From an uncultured Pseudoalteromonas sp. (GTDB lineage: Bacteria; Pseudomonadota; Gammaproteobacteria; Enterobacterales; Alteromonadaceae): a stretch of DNA of 64,000 nt. Below are positions 1-8,853 of the stretch, in pieces. Position 1 is the first letter of the stretch. Each line of letters begins with the position of its first letter. The stretch spans positions 1-64,000 of the forward strand of contig CANLRB010000004.1 of NCBI GenBank assembly GCA_947493455.1. The letters are read 5' to 3'. The translations under genes and the position numbers were made by a program. The notes under the pieces were generated by a model, which searched no databases, was not told the origin of the DNA, and was given only the letters and a program-made list of their open reading frames with translations.

Positions 1-192
1 AGCGTTGTGCTCCGTGTCGGTGGATGCGCATTATAGGGAAAACAAAACCAAGCGCAACCCCTTTTTTAAAGTTTTTTTGTATTTTTAGATCGTTCGCTCA
101 TTAAATCAGCGAAAAGGGGTAAAAAAGTAACTTTACTAACAAGTTTATAACCTTTATCACTAATTAAATTAAAAAAGCGATTATTTATTACG
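1..192. other. AT-rich intergenic sequence at window edge
   Basis: No coding sequence or RNA gene is recognisable. The segment is AT-rich with several A and T runs. It lies downstream of dgkA, which reads leftward and ends at 193. The first 50 bases may belong to the leader of a gene outside the window. I see no strong terminator hairpin for dgkA here. Confidence 0.5.
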
Positions 193-573
193 CTAAGCAA
201 ACTTTAAATATAAGCTAACTCCCCAAACTACAGCTACAATAACAAGTGATGTAGATACTGCTGCGGAGCCCATGTCTTTTGCACGCCCAGATAAAACATG
301 GCGCTCTGTACTTACTCTATCGGTTAACGCTTCTATTGCTGAATTTAAAAGTTCAACAATAAGAACCAGCAATAAAACTGATACTAATAACGCCCAATGT
401 ATTAAATCGCTCGCTAACCATATAGAAGCAGGGAAAAGTAACACGCACAATAATAGCTCTTGGCGAAACGCGGCTTCTTCTTTTATTGCCGCTTTATATC
501 CCAAATACGAACAATAAGTCGCTTTAAAAACACGTTTAAGCCCGCCGCCATTAGGTTTGTTGTTGTCTATCAT
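193..573 (-). CDS. dgkA: Diacylglycerol kinase (DgkA family)
   Basis: A 126-residue integral inner-membrane kinase that phosphorylates diacylglycerol to phosphatidate, recycling lipid from membrane-derived oligosaccharide and lipopolysaccharide synthesis. Length fits the prokaryotic DgkA family (about 120 residues). An amphipathic N-terminus with a glutamate-rich stretch (KEEAAFRQE) is followed by three hydrophobic segments near residues 40-57, 60-80 and 103-123. The family signature ELLNSAIEALTDR (about 74-86) and the RAKDMGSAAV stretch (about 97-106) carry the catalytic and metal-binding acidic residues. The start is preceded by a G-rich ribosome site. The gene sits 62 bases behind pyrE on the same strand, but a terminator lies between them, so it probably has its own promoter. 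Confidence 0.93.
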   Translation of the reverse strand: MIDNNKPNGGGLKRVFKATYCSYLGYKAAIKEEAAFRQELLLCVLLFPASIWLASDLIHWALLVSVLLLVLIVELLNSAIEALTDRVSTERHVLSGRAKDMGSAAVSTSLVIVAVVWGVSLYLKFA

Positions 574-587
574 TACTTACCCCAACT

Positions 588-612
588 AAAAAAGCCCCGA
601 CAAAACGGGGCT
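588..612 (-). terminator. Rho-independent terminator after pyrE
   Basis: A GCCCCG/CGGGGC stem with a six-base loop occupies 594-611. On the minus strand it is followed by a run of six T (588-593). It lies directly downstream of the pyrE stop and upstream of dgkA, separating the two transcription units. Confidence 0.85.
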
Positions 613-635
613 TATAATAATTATAAAGTTATTTA

Positions 636-1280
636 TTACGCAACACCGTATTGATCACGGTACGCTTTAACTGATGCCAAATGTTTAGCCATATCGCCTT
701 GTTGTTCTAAATAGCTAATTAGATCGGCCAATTTAACAATTGAAATCACTTCAGTATTAAAGTCGCGTTCAACTTCCTGAATCGCCGAAAGTTCAGCTTT
801 ACCTTTTTCTTGGCGATCAAGTGCAATCAAGACACCTGAAAGGTCAGCACCATTTGCCGCAATAATTTCCATTGATTCACGAATCGCTGTACCCGCTGTG
901 ATCACATCGTCCACCAGCATTATTTTACCGACTAGCTCAGAACCAACTAATGTGCCACCTTCACCGTGTGCTTTTTTCTCTTTACGGTTAAAGCAATAAG
1001 GTACATCGCGATCGTGATGATCAGCAAGTGCAACCGCTGTCGTAGTCGCAATTGGAATACCTTTATATGCAGGGCCAAATAGTACATCAAAATCAATACC
1101 GCTATCAGCAAGCGCTGCAGCATAAAAACGACCCAAACGCGCCAAATCACGACCAGTATTAAATAAACCGGCATTAAAGAAATATGGGCTCGTGCGACCT
1201 GATTTAAGCGTAAACTCACCAAACTTAAGAACCTGCTTTTCTAGTGCAAATTCAATAAACTCTTTTTGATAATCTTTCAT
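636..1280 (-). CDS. pyrE: Orotate phosphoribosyltransferase
   Basis: Transfers ribose-5-phosphate from PRPP to orotate to make OMP, the fifth step of de novo pyrimidine synthesis. The protein is cytoplasmic and acts as a dimer. The 214-residue length matches the enterobacterial enzyme (213). The PRPP-binding loop is visible as [12 protein letters not shown] at about residues 121-132. The N-terminal stretch [14 protein letters not shown] (about 23-36) and the [12 protein letters not shown] flexible loop (about 98-109) are family hallmarks. AGGAC seven bases before the ATG gives a clear ribosome site. The gene follows rph after 15 bases, the usual rph-pyrE operon of Gammaproteobacteria. A terminator follows. 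Confidence 0.97.
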   Translation of the reverse strand: MKDYQKEFIEFALEKQVLKFGEFTLKSGRTSPYFFNAGLFNTGRDLARLGRFYAAALADSGIDFDVLFGPAYKGIPIATTTAVALADHHDRDVPYCFNRKEKKAHGEGGTLVGSELVGKIMLVDDVITAGTAIRESMEIIAANGADLSGVLIALDRQEKGKAELSAIQEVERDFNTEVISIVKLADLISYLEQQGDMAKHLASVKAYRDQYGVA

Positions 1281-1295
1281 TTATAACGTCCTAAA

Positions 1296-2009
1296 TTATG
1301 CCAATGCTTGCTTTTGCATATCGATGATTTCACGAATAGAGTGTTTAGCTAACTCTAATAAGTCAGTTAACTCATCGTACGAGAATGGTTCGCCCTCAGC
1401 CGTACCTTGCACTTCAATGAATTTACCAGTTTCGGTCATAATGACATTCATATCCGTTTCAGCTTCAGAATCCTCTAAATATTCTAAATCGGTGACCGCT
1501 TCGCCGTTATAAATACCCACACTAATCGCAGCAATCATGTGCTTTAATGGATTTGCCTTAATCATTCCTTTTGTACGCATGTAACTTAGCGCGTCAACTA
1601 ACGCAACACATGCGCCACTGATAGATGCAGTGCGTGTACCGCCATCAGCTTGAATAACATCACAATCAATCGTCACTGTATTTTCACCAAGTGCTGTTAA
1701 ATCAACAGCGGCACGCAGTGAACGAGCAATTAAACGTTGGATCTCCATAGTGCGCCCGCCTTGTTTACCCTTGGCAGCTTCGCGACCACAACGAGTATGT
1801 GTCGAGCGTGGTAACATACCGTATTCAGCTGTTATCCAACCCTTACCTTGGCCTTTCATAAAACGCGGTACGCCGGCTTCAACTGTTGCAGTACACAATA
1901 CCTTTGTATTGCCAAACTCAACTAATACAGAACCTTCTGCATGCATAGTGTAGTTGCGGGTAAAACTGACCGGACGAATTTGATTGGGCGTTCTTTCACT
2001 TGGACGCAT
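1296..2009 (-). CDS. rph: Ribonuclease PH
   Basis: A phosphorolytic 3'-to-5' exoribonuclease that trims tRNA precursors and helps degrade structured RNA, normally as a hexamer. The 237 residues span the full family length with the N-terminal signature [14 protein letters not shown], the phosphate- and RNA-binding region around [19 protein letters not shown] (about 70-88), and the acidic active-site segment [16 protein letters not shown] (about 115-130). The ORF is complete, unlike the frameshifted rph of E. coli K-12. AGAGGA lies six bases before ATG. It is the first gene of the rph-pyrE operon and diverges from yicC across a 180-base gap. Confidence 0.97.
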   Translation of the reverse strand: MRPSERTPNQIRPVSFTRNYTMHAEGSVLVEFGNTKVLCTATVEAGVPRFMKGQGKGWITAEYGMLPRSTHTRCGREAAKGKQGGRTMEIQRLIARSLRAAVDLTALGENTVTIDCDVIQADGGTRTASISGACVALVDALSYMRTKGMIKANPLKHMIAAISVGIYNGEAVTDLEYLEDSEAETDMNVIMTETGKFIEVQGTAEGEPFSYDELTDLLELAKHSIREIIDMQKQALA

Positions 2010-2114
2010 TGGAGATCCTCTAAAATTTGATTTTGCATATTATAAGAAGTTATCGACCAGTTAGCTACGGTAAAACTTGATTTATCGCTGCTTAATCAAG
2101 TTATGTGAATTTAT

Positions 2115-2145
2115 TTGTTTAGCTAAAGGGATAATTCGCTATAAT
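2115..2145 (+). promoter_or_regulatory. Probable sigma-70 promoter of yicC
   Basis: A perfect TATAAT -10 box lies at 2140-2145, with a partial -35 (TTGTTT, 2115-2120) at a 19-base spacing. It stands about 45 bases before the yicC ATG, in the divergent gap with rph. The -10 box is convincing. The -35 is weaker than consensus and the spacing long. Confidence 0.5.
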
Positions 2146-2189
2146 GAAGCACACAATTTTAGCACTTCAACCAAGTTAGGAAAGACAAC

Positions 2190-3050
2190 ATGATCCACAG
2201 CATGACCGCTTACGCACGACGCGAAATAAAAGGCGAATGGGGTACCGGCGTTTGGGAAATACGTTCAGTAAACCAAAGATACCTTGAAACATTTATTCGT
2301 GCACCCGAGCAATTTCGCGGTTTGGAGCCTGTTGTACGCGAACGCCTGCGCGCTAAATTACAACGCGGTAAAGTTGAAGTATTTTTAAAATTTGCAGCAA
2401 ACCCAGCTCATGTCGGCGAAATGACAATCAATGATTCACTAGCGCAGCAAATCATTAAAAACGCAGCTTGGGTACAAGAGAAAACTCAAGGTGATATCAA
2501 TCCAATGGATGTTTTACGCTGGCCAGGTGTTATGGAAGCGCAAGAAATGGATATGGATTCAGTACAAACTGAATTATTGGCAGGCCTAAACTCAGTGATC
2601 AAAGACTTTATCGAAGCTCGCGCCTCTGAAGGTGAAAACCTTGAAGAAATGATCGACACCCGTTTAACCGCAATTTTAGAACAAGTGGATATTGTAGAGG
2701 CACAAATGCCTGCGGTCATTAAATGGCAACGCGAAAAGCTTACTACTCGCCTTGACGAACTGCAAGCTGAAATCGATACCAACCGTTTAGAGCAAGAGTT
2801 AATTTACCTTGCTCAAAAGCAAGATGTTGCTGAAGAACTCGATCGCTTAAAATCGCATGTAAAAGAAACTCGTAAAATTCTTAAAAAGGGCGGCGCCTGT
2901 GGCCGACGCCTCGACTTTATGATGCAAGAGTTTAACCGTGAAGCAAACACCCTCGCCTCTAAATCTATAAATACAGAAGTCACCAACGCCGCTGTAGAGC
3001 TAAAAGTGTTGATTGAGCAAATGCGTGAGCAGATCCAAAATATCGAATGA
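2190..3050 (+). CDS. yicC: YicC-type endoribonuclease
   Basis: A 286-residue protein of the YicC/YloC family, recently characterised elsewhere as an endoribonuclease that affects small RNA and mRNA decay. The conserved N-terminus IHSMTAYARRE, the central heptad-rich helical part (about 120-220) and the C-terminal family block KKGGACGRRLDFMMQEFNREANTL.. (about 231-255) followed by ELKVLIEQMREQIQN are all visible. AGGAAAG precedes the ATG. It diverges from rph, as in most Gammaproteobacteria, and a strong terminator follows. Confidence 0.95.
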   Translation: MIHSMTAYARREIKGEWGTGVWEIRSVNQRYLETFIRAPEQFRGLEPVVRERLRAKLQRGKVEVFLKFAANPAHVGEMTINDSLAQQIIKNAAWVQEKTQGDINPMDVLRWPGVMEAQEMDMDSVQTELLAGLNSVIKDFIEARASEGENLEEMIDTRLTAILEQVDIVEAQMPAVIKWQREKLTTRLDELQAEIDTNRLEQELIYLAQKQDVAEELDRLKSHVKETRKILKKGGACGRRLDFMMQEFNREANTLASKSINTEVTNAAVELKVLIEQMREQIQNIE

Positions 3051-3087
3051 TGTTTCAGTCTGTTTCACTTGATTAAAATATACAATA

Positions 3088-3112
3088 AAAACCGCCACTT
3101 AGGCGGTTTTTT
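3088..3112 (+). terminator. Terminator downstream of yicC
   Basis: An ACCGCC/GGCGGT stem with a short ACTTA loop (3091-3106) is followed by a T run. It lies 41 bases past the yicC stop. Confidence 0.85.
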
Positions 3113-3253
3113 ATATGAATTAATAGCGCGGTCACAAAGCATACGGATTTTTAACACTTAAGCTTGTAATTCATAATGCCTACGAACACTTAAGTTTAAG
3201 TAAAGCCTATATTTTGCGTCCGATAAAAAACTGTAGAACTGCATTTTTCTGCG

Positions 3254-4594
3254 CTAAATTATTCGAGAACAACATTGCTGCTTTCTATACTCATTTATAG
3301 ACAACACTGTATCAGCTTTATTCGATCTAGGTTTTATTGATAGCGGGTTTACACTCAAGTCAATTTCTACTTGCTTTAGCTCTTTTTTCGAGTGACTTTC
3401 GTTTGTATTCTCAATTGTCAAAATTAGAATCTCGGGAGAAGCCTTCGGCTGTTCACTTTGTTGAACCTCAATGTACTTTAAGCGATTATTTTCAAATGGC
3501 AATTCAACATAAGTGAGCGGAACGTCTGGTGTTGAAACCGTGATATCTTCATTAATGCCTTTCGATTCACAGCAAATCAACCCAGCGTCACTCAACCAAA
3601 CAGTGGTAGTTCTGGTGAACTCAACTTTGGTATCTTCAAATTCATGTTCGGTTTCTATCTCAAGTTCATTGCCATGATATGCAATGGATATTAGCTTTTT
3701 ATTCCCCGGCAAGTGCAAAATGTGGTTATGCTCAAAAAGATCATTTATAGCTTGGTAAGGCCTTACTTTTATATCTTGAATCAGCTTTGCGGGGTGATGT
3801 TGAGTCAATGCTATTACCGCATTTAGCACATTGGTATACATACCGCGTGTATTGCCAATAAATGCTATTTCAATGTTCCATATGTGTAGATTAGATAGAC
3901 TTTTTTTCTCACCATCTTCCCAATAGCGTTGATGGCGGTCTAAACTTAAGTTAGTTGTTCTGGCGTAGGCAACGTGTTCGTATTGAGCTAGCTTTAATAA
4001 TTGGCCGCCATGTTGCTCAATACTTAATATATCTAACTTGATATTTTGATTAAGTAAGAAATCTCCGAAGGCTTCACCACTGTCAATATGCTGTACTTCA
4101 ATAATATGTGATGCATTAGATTTAGCGGGATCGAAAATCGTTGATTGGTCAAACTGGTTGTATTCACTTTCTAGACGTTGTTCAATTTGACTCTTACGTT
4201 TTGCTTTCATAAGTAGAACAAAGCTGAGGATGCTAACTGCACATAGCCAAATAATCGCACTTTCTGTAATCATTAAAGCATTAGCATAATTAATGTACAA
4301 AAAAGTAAATAATGAACAGCCAATCACACCGAATACCCAAGCTTTACCATAGGTTAATTCATGCAACCAATTATGCTTGGAGGTGAGTAATCTAATCAGC
4401 ATTATTGCGATAAAGGTATAAGAAACAGATAAACCGACAGAGCGATTGATAAAGAGGTAAGTTGATGACTTTGTGTCTAATATTGAAAATAAAATAGGCG
4501 CAATTAAAAATATAAAAACAATACCTAGCCCCATCGCCCATAAATTGGCAGATTTAATGGTCAATAGTGTTTCTTTTAGTTTTTTAGAAGGCAA
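3254..4594 (-). CDS. Hypothetical membrane-anchored protein, 446 aa
   Basis: I do not recognise this protein. The N-terminal third has about four hydrophobic segments (near 18-40, 50-67, 85-107 and 113-130), so it probably sits in the inner membrane. A Lys/Arg-rich stretch follows, then about 300 soluble residues with alternating charged and beta-like segments and no nuclease, kinase or protease motif that I can identify. A Cys-Cys pair occurs near the C-terminus (QQCCSRII). It lies 158 bases downstream of the helicase-nuclease gene on the same strand, in the accessory stretch between yicC and gmk. Co-transcription is possible but not shown. ATG start; no convincing ribosome site was identified. 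Confidence 0.7.
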   Translation of the reverse strand: MPSKKLKETLLTIKSANLWAMGLGIVFIFLIAPILFSILDTKSSTYLFINRSVGLSVSYTFIAIMLIRLLTSKHNWLHELTYGKAWVFGVIGCSLFTFLYINYANALMITESAIIWLCAVSILSFVLLMKAKRKSQIEQRLESEYNQFDQSTIFDPAKSNASHIIEVQHIDSGEAFGDFLLNQNIKLDILSIEQHGGQLLKLAQYEHVAYARTTNLSLDRHQRYWEDGEKKSLSNLHIWNIEIAFIGNTRGMYTNVLNAVIALTQHHPAKLIQDIKVRPYQAINDLFEHNHILHLPGNKKLISIAYHGNELEIETEHEFEDTKVEFTRTTTVWLSDAGLICCESKGINEDITVSTPDVPLTYVELPFENNRLKYIEVQQSEQPKASPEILILTIENTNESHSKKELKQVEIDLSVNPLSIKPRSNKADTVLSINEYRKQQCCSRII

Positions 4595-4752
4595 ATTCTT
4601 ACATCCATTTAGTACACTCTGACAGCCAAATTGTATTTTGAACTAATGGCGTAGTGGTTACAAATAATCTATTAGTTTTGATAGGCAAATAGTGGCTCAC
4701 GAAACCCAACTAGGCCAATTCAAGCAATATTAATGCTATTACAAATAGTTAT

Positions 4753-7700
4753 TTAGGCTAAGGCCAACTTAGCCACTTGTTTCCACATAAATGCAGGCAT
4801 GGTATTACGTAACTTCCAAGTAATATTCATCGGTTGGCTGCCTGTATGTGATACATATTCAACTTCACCAAAATTAACAAACCCCACAGTTTTACCAAAT
4901 TCATCTTTCGATTGCTCACGGACGAATAAAAATAAGCGCTTACCTTTTTCTTGGTGGGTGACATATTCTAACCCTTTGCCGCGATCAGGTCGTGCCGAGT
5001 TTTGACTCTGCCAATGAAAAAGTTCTTCATTTATTGCATAGTCATGATACATAGTCGTTGGTGAAAACTGCCTTTCGTTTTTATTTAGCGTCACGAACAA
5101 CAACTCAATGTTTTGATCTTTCATGTTGAATACACCTTCTCTTGAGTTTGGCTGTTTATCAAATGTGGTAGCGCCAAAACCTACAAGTATCTGCTCTCTG
5201 GCATATCTACTATGAAGCTTAATTGGGTGATTACCCATCATCGGCATGGTTTCTTGCTTATGATGAATACGATCAACAAGTATGTTCGTCAGATTGCTAA
5301 TTTCATCCTTAATTTCAGTTTGACTCAACGGGCCCAGACTTTGCTCTATAGAACTAAAACCAAGATCTTTTCCAGGCTTTTGCCATAAATCGTAATGCAA
5401 CATCAACTGGTATTTTGCTGAGTTTGTATCGCGTGTTTCAAAACCATTATTCATTACCGCTGCGATATACCGTAAATACTGGTGGTCATCACACACTAAT
5501 AATCTTGTTCTAACCATACGGGCTAAATGTCGCATTAAACTATCATCTAACGAAGACAACATGCCAACTTCTGCGCACAGCTCATTCCAACTGTATTTTT
5601 TATAAATGTCTTCTAATTCAACTTGAGGGTTAACTTTAATGAAATTAGCCAACGTCAGTTTTAAGTTTGAATGCTGAGGGAAATTACGAATTAAGCCTAC
5701 TAACCTTTGTTTATTCAGGGTTGCTTGCCTAATATTGCGAAGCACCATCTCTTGGGTTTGTTTAGATAGCTCAATACGACACCCTAACGGCGCGTGAGGA
5801 AACCCATTTTTAATCTCATCGCTAATGGCGCTATCGGTTTTTCCTACCAATGACCTAAACTTATGGGCAAAGTCATATTCCGCGTTCGCATTACCAACAA
5901 AATCTAAAATCGTACAAACTTCTTTGTCATCAGCTAATCGCAAGCCACGTCCCAATTGTTGCAGAAAAATCGTCAAACTTTCTGTTGGGCGCAAAAACAA
6001 CAAGGTATCAACTTCTGGAATATCGACACCTTCATTAAAGATATCTACCACAAATAAAACGTTAATATTACCTGCTCGAAGTGCTTGTTGTTTTTGAGCT
6101 CGATCATGGCTGTTATCGCTTGTTAAATAGTCACATTTAATACCTTTTAACAGGAACTGTTTGCACATATATTCTGCGTGTTCTTTACTTACGCAAAATG
6201 CCAATGCCTTCATATTAAAAATAGACGTTACTAGCTCGTTTAATGTTTGATAAATCTTATCAACTCGTTGCTCGTTACCAGTATATAAATTAGTTAAGGC
6301 TGCAATATCATAGCGCCCACGACTCCAACTGATATTGCGCAGGTCAGTATCATCATCGACACCAAAATATTGAAATGGGCATAAATGGCGGCGATTTATA
6401 GCCTCTGGTAAACGGATTTCTGCTGCTATCACACCACAAAAATCATCTAGAATATTAGAGCCATCATGCCTTTCCGGCGTGGCCGTTAAGCCAAGTAATA
6501 TAGTCGGAGAAAATTTACTTAAAATACTGCGATACGAACTTGCAGCTACATGGTGTACTTCATCAATTACAATAAAATCATAGAACTCGCTAGAGAGTGC
6601 TAGATTGTCTATTTGGTTATTTAACGTTCGAACCGATGCAAATAATTGTTCATAGCTTTCAGGCTTATAGTTACCAACCCATAACTCACCAAAACTCGAA
6701 TTTTTAAGCACACCTCTATAGGCTAATCGAGCCTGTTTTAGTATTTCCTCTCTGTGCGCGACAAACAAGAACGTTGCGTTTGGTTTATGCTTCAGATATC
6801 GCGCAAAATCAAAAGCCGAAATTAGCGTTTTACCTGTGCCAGTTGCTGCTACAACCAAATTTTTAAAGCGCTTATGTAAAGACCGTTCCACTTCTAGCTG
6901 CTCTAAGATTTCCTGTTGATGAGTAAACGGTTTAATTTCAAAGTAGTGGGTTTGCTCCTGCCCGCCTCCCATTTTGGCTTCTTGCAGAGCTGACTTAAGC
7001 TTCTCTTTTGCTTCTACTTGGCCATCAAAAATTTCAAACTCGTTCGAATTCCAATAAGTTTCAAATGTATTTATAGATCGTTCAATAATATGCGGGATCT
7101 CTTGAGATGTAATCTTTAAATTCCACTCTAGACCACTCGTGAGCGCTGAATGAGATAAATTGGAAGAGCCAATATAACCAGTATTAAAACCGGTATTTCG
7201 CAAAAACAAATAACTTTTAGCGTGTAGTCGTTCTCGCTTAGTATTATAGCTAAGCTTAACTTTCGTATTGGGTAGTGATGCCAAAAACTCGACCGCTTTT
7301 GCATCGGTAGCCCCCATATAAGATGTAGTGATTATTTTTAACTGTTTGCCACTGCGAGTGAATTCTTCCAGTTCATTGCGAAAGATTCGAATACCAGCCC
7401 ATTTAATAAATGAAACTAGCCAATAAATAGTATCTGATGATCTAATTTCGCGTTTGAGTTCGCTTTCTAAAGACAAACCAGCATTACTGCCGCAAAATAA
7501 TTCACTCTGCGTTAGGCCAGTTAATGGGAAAATATCGTCAACGTACTTTTTTAAATCGGCGGCAATTGGGTTTTCAATTTCATACAAAGCTGTAAGTATT
7601 TTACCTTGACCTTCAAGCAAGTTTTCATCGAAAAACTCATCACCTTGCAGCTTATCTTTTAGCCATAAAATAAGCTGATTAGATAAATCTATTTGCAGCT

Positions 7701-7884
7701 GAAGTTGGTCGGCCCCAGATGGGATGCAATTGATAGCATATTCAACCACTCGACTTGTGAATCGAGATAACCAAACAGCCGCTTCCGATTGCTCTAAAAC
7801 CCTCTCTCCAATATAAAACCTATCTTTATTCAAGTGCTCTGAAATTAGGTTTGTGATCAGTTGTTCAAAAATACCGCTTTGCAT
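4753..7884 (-). CDS. PLD-nuclease/SF2 helicase fusion (DUF3427-type architecture)
   Basis: A 1043-residue multidomain protein. Residues about 120-275 form a phospholipase-D-type nuclease domain with the HxK motif (HAKSYLF, H221/K223) followed by GSSN. Residues about 315-700 form a superfamily-2 helicase: Walker A ATGTGKT (347-353), DEVH box (441-444), LTATP motif III (466-470) and an arginine-finger motif QQLGRGLR. The remaining roughly 340 residues match in position the DUF3427 tail known from this architecture; that assignment is from memory of the family. Such proteins are often found in variable, defence-rich loci, but a defence role here is inference. No methyltransferase or specificity subunit is adjacent. 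All motor motifs appear intact. It is a single gene, with a possible partner in the 446-aa membrane protein downstream. Confidence 0.85.
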   Translation of the reverse strand: MQSGIFEQLITNLISEHLNKDRFYIGERVLEQSEAAVWLSRFTSRVVEYAINCIPSGADQLQLQIDLSNQLILWLKDKLQGDEFFDENLLEGQGKILTALYEIENPIAADLKKYVDDIFPLTGLTQSELFCGSNAGLSLESELKREIRSSDTIYWLVSFIKWAGIRIFRNELEEFTRSGKQLKIITTSYMGATDAKAVEFLASLPNTKVKLSYNTKRERLHAKSYLFLRNTGFNTGYIGSSNLSHSALTSGLEWNLKITSQEIPHIIERSINTFETYWNSNEFEIFDGQVEAKEKLKSALQEAKMGGGQEQTHYFEIKPFTHQQEILEQLEVERSLHKRFKNLVVAATGTGKTLISAFDFARYLKHKPNATFLFVAHREEILKQARLAYRGVLKNSSFGELWVGNYKPESYEQLFASVRTLNNQIDNLALSSEFYDFIVIDEVHHVAASSYRSILSKFSPTILLGLTATPERHDGSNILDDFCGVIAAEIRLPEAINRRHLCPFQYFGVDDDTDLRNISWSRGRYDIAALTNLYTGNEQRVDKIYQTLNELVTSIFNMKALAFCVSKEHAEYMCKQFLLKGIKCDYLTSDNSHDRAQKQQALRAGNINVLFVVDIFNEGVDIPEVDTLLFLRPTESLTIFLQQLGRGLRLADDKEVCTILDFVGNANAEYDFAHKFRSLVGKTDSAISDEIKNGFPHAPLGCRIELSKQTQEMVLRNIRQATLNKQRLVGLIRNFPQHSNLKLTLANFIKVNPQVELEDIYKKYSWNELCAEVGMLSSLDDSLMRHLARMVRTRLLVCDDHQYLRYIAAVMNNGFETRDTNSAKYQLMLHYDLWQKPGKDLGFSSIEQSLGPLSQTEIKDEISNLTNILVDRIHHKQETMPMMGNHPIKLHSRYAREQILVGFGATTFDKQPNSREGVFNMKDQNIELLFVTLNKNERQFSPTTMYHDYAINEELFHWQSQNSARPDRGKGLEYVTHQEKGKRLFLFVREQSKDEFGKTVGFVNFGEVEYVSHTGSQPMNITWKLRNTMPAFMWKQVAKLALA

Positions 7885-8157
7885 CGTAGCCCGACAATAT
7901 TATTCCTTTAATAAAAAACAACGATACACTTTATTGAGAAGGTTTTAAATATCATGAGGATGGTTAAACTTAGTGCGAAAGATCATATCGCTTTCTCATG
8001 ACTCAGCATTGTTACATTGAAAAAATATCTTTTTTAGCTATCTGCATTGCAATTTTTTTCCGATTCCCTCGCTCTATTGTTATTAGAGACTAAACTAAAC
8101 AAGAGCTTATTTAACTGTGTTCATGTGCAACACATTACAAGCTAAAGGATTTTTACA
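7885..8157. promoter_or_regulatory. Divergent promoter region between helicase and copper-protein operon
   Basis: A 273-base AT-rich gap from which the helicase gene reads left and the copper-protein operon reads right. It should hold both promoters. I cannot name -35/-10 boxes with confidence. AAAGGA at 8144-8149 is the ribosome site of the rightward gene. Confidence 0.4.
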
Positions 8158-8850
8158 TTGGGGGCGGCTTTGCAACGACTGACTTTTGCTACATTTGGCT
8201 TACTATTTTGCCATTCATTATTCGGTGCGCCAGCGAGTACACTAAGCACGACTAAGCTGACGATTGCTGTGAGTGATATCAATGGACAACCCGCATCTGA
8301 TATGGTCGTCTACGCCACGCCTAAAGTTGGCTTAAACAAGTTACCAGCCAATACCCAACAACTGGTTATTGACCAAAAAGATAAAAAGTTTGCACCGTAT
8401 GTCACCGTAATGCAAAAAGGGCAACCGATTCAGTTTTCTAATAAAGACGATATCACCCACCATATTTATTCGGTATCAGGCAGTAATCGATTTGACTTTA
8501 AATTACAGGCAGGCACGACGAAACAAACTCAAGCAATGGATGCAAGTGAAGAAGTCGCTATGGGCTGCAATATTCACGATTGGATGAGTGGCTACGCACT
8601 GGTTGTTGATACACCATTTTACAGTAAGACCAATAAAGAAGGCGTAGCCATTTTAAATATAGCGCCACTTGGTGAATACACAGTAACGGTTTGGCATCCA
8701 CAGCTTGATGCCCAAAATAACCGCGTATCAACGGTAACCAAAGCAACACAATTAAATCATCAACTCGCCATTAAACTGAGTCATCCAATGCTCCCGGTCC
8801 CGCCACAAACAGGGCAAGATGAGTTTGATTTTATTGAGGAGTATGAATAA
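8158..8850 (+). CDS. Exported cupredoxin-like (type-1 copper) protein
   Basis: A 230-residue exported protein. It begins with TTG, eight bases after AAAGGA, and no better start is seen. An N-terminal signal peptide (about 1-24, ending FGA) precedes a plastocyanin-like domain. Ligands for a type-1 copper site are visible: His101/His102 (ITHHIY), then Cys137, His140 and Met143 in GCNIHDWMSGY. A second beta-rich, carboxypeptidase-regulatory-like segment (about 150-208) follows. Homologues are commonly labelled methylamine utilization protein, but no methylamine dehydrogenase gene is nearby, so that name is not justified. The stop is three bases from the start of the GGDEF-EAL gene, indicating an operon. 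Likely role, by inference: a periplasmic copper or redox component working with the two genes downstream. Confidence 0.85.
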   Translation: MGAALQRLTFATFGLLFCHSLFGAPASTLSTTKLTIAVSDINGQPASDMVVYATPKVGLNKLPANTQQLVIDQKDKKFAPYVTVMQKGQPIQFSNKDDITHHIYSVSGSNRFDFKLQAGTTKQTQAMDASEEVAMGCNIHDWMSGYALVVDTPFYSKTNKEGVAILNIAPLGEYTVTVWHPQLDAQNNRVSTVTKATQLNHQLAIKLSHPMLPVPPQTGQDEFDFIEEYE

Positions 8851-8853
8851 CGA

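Noticed and set aside
8158-8850. Methylamine utilization gene
   Set aside because: The domain is a plastocyanin-like copper fold, and no methylamine dehydrogenase or other mau gene is present.
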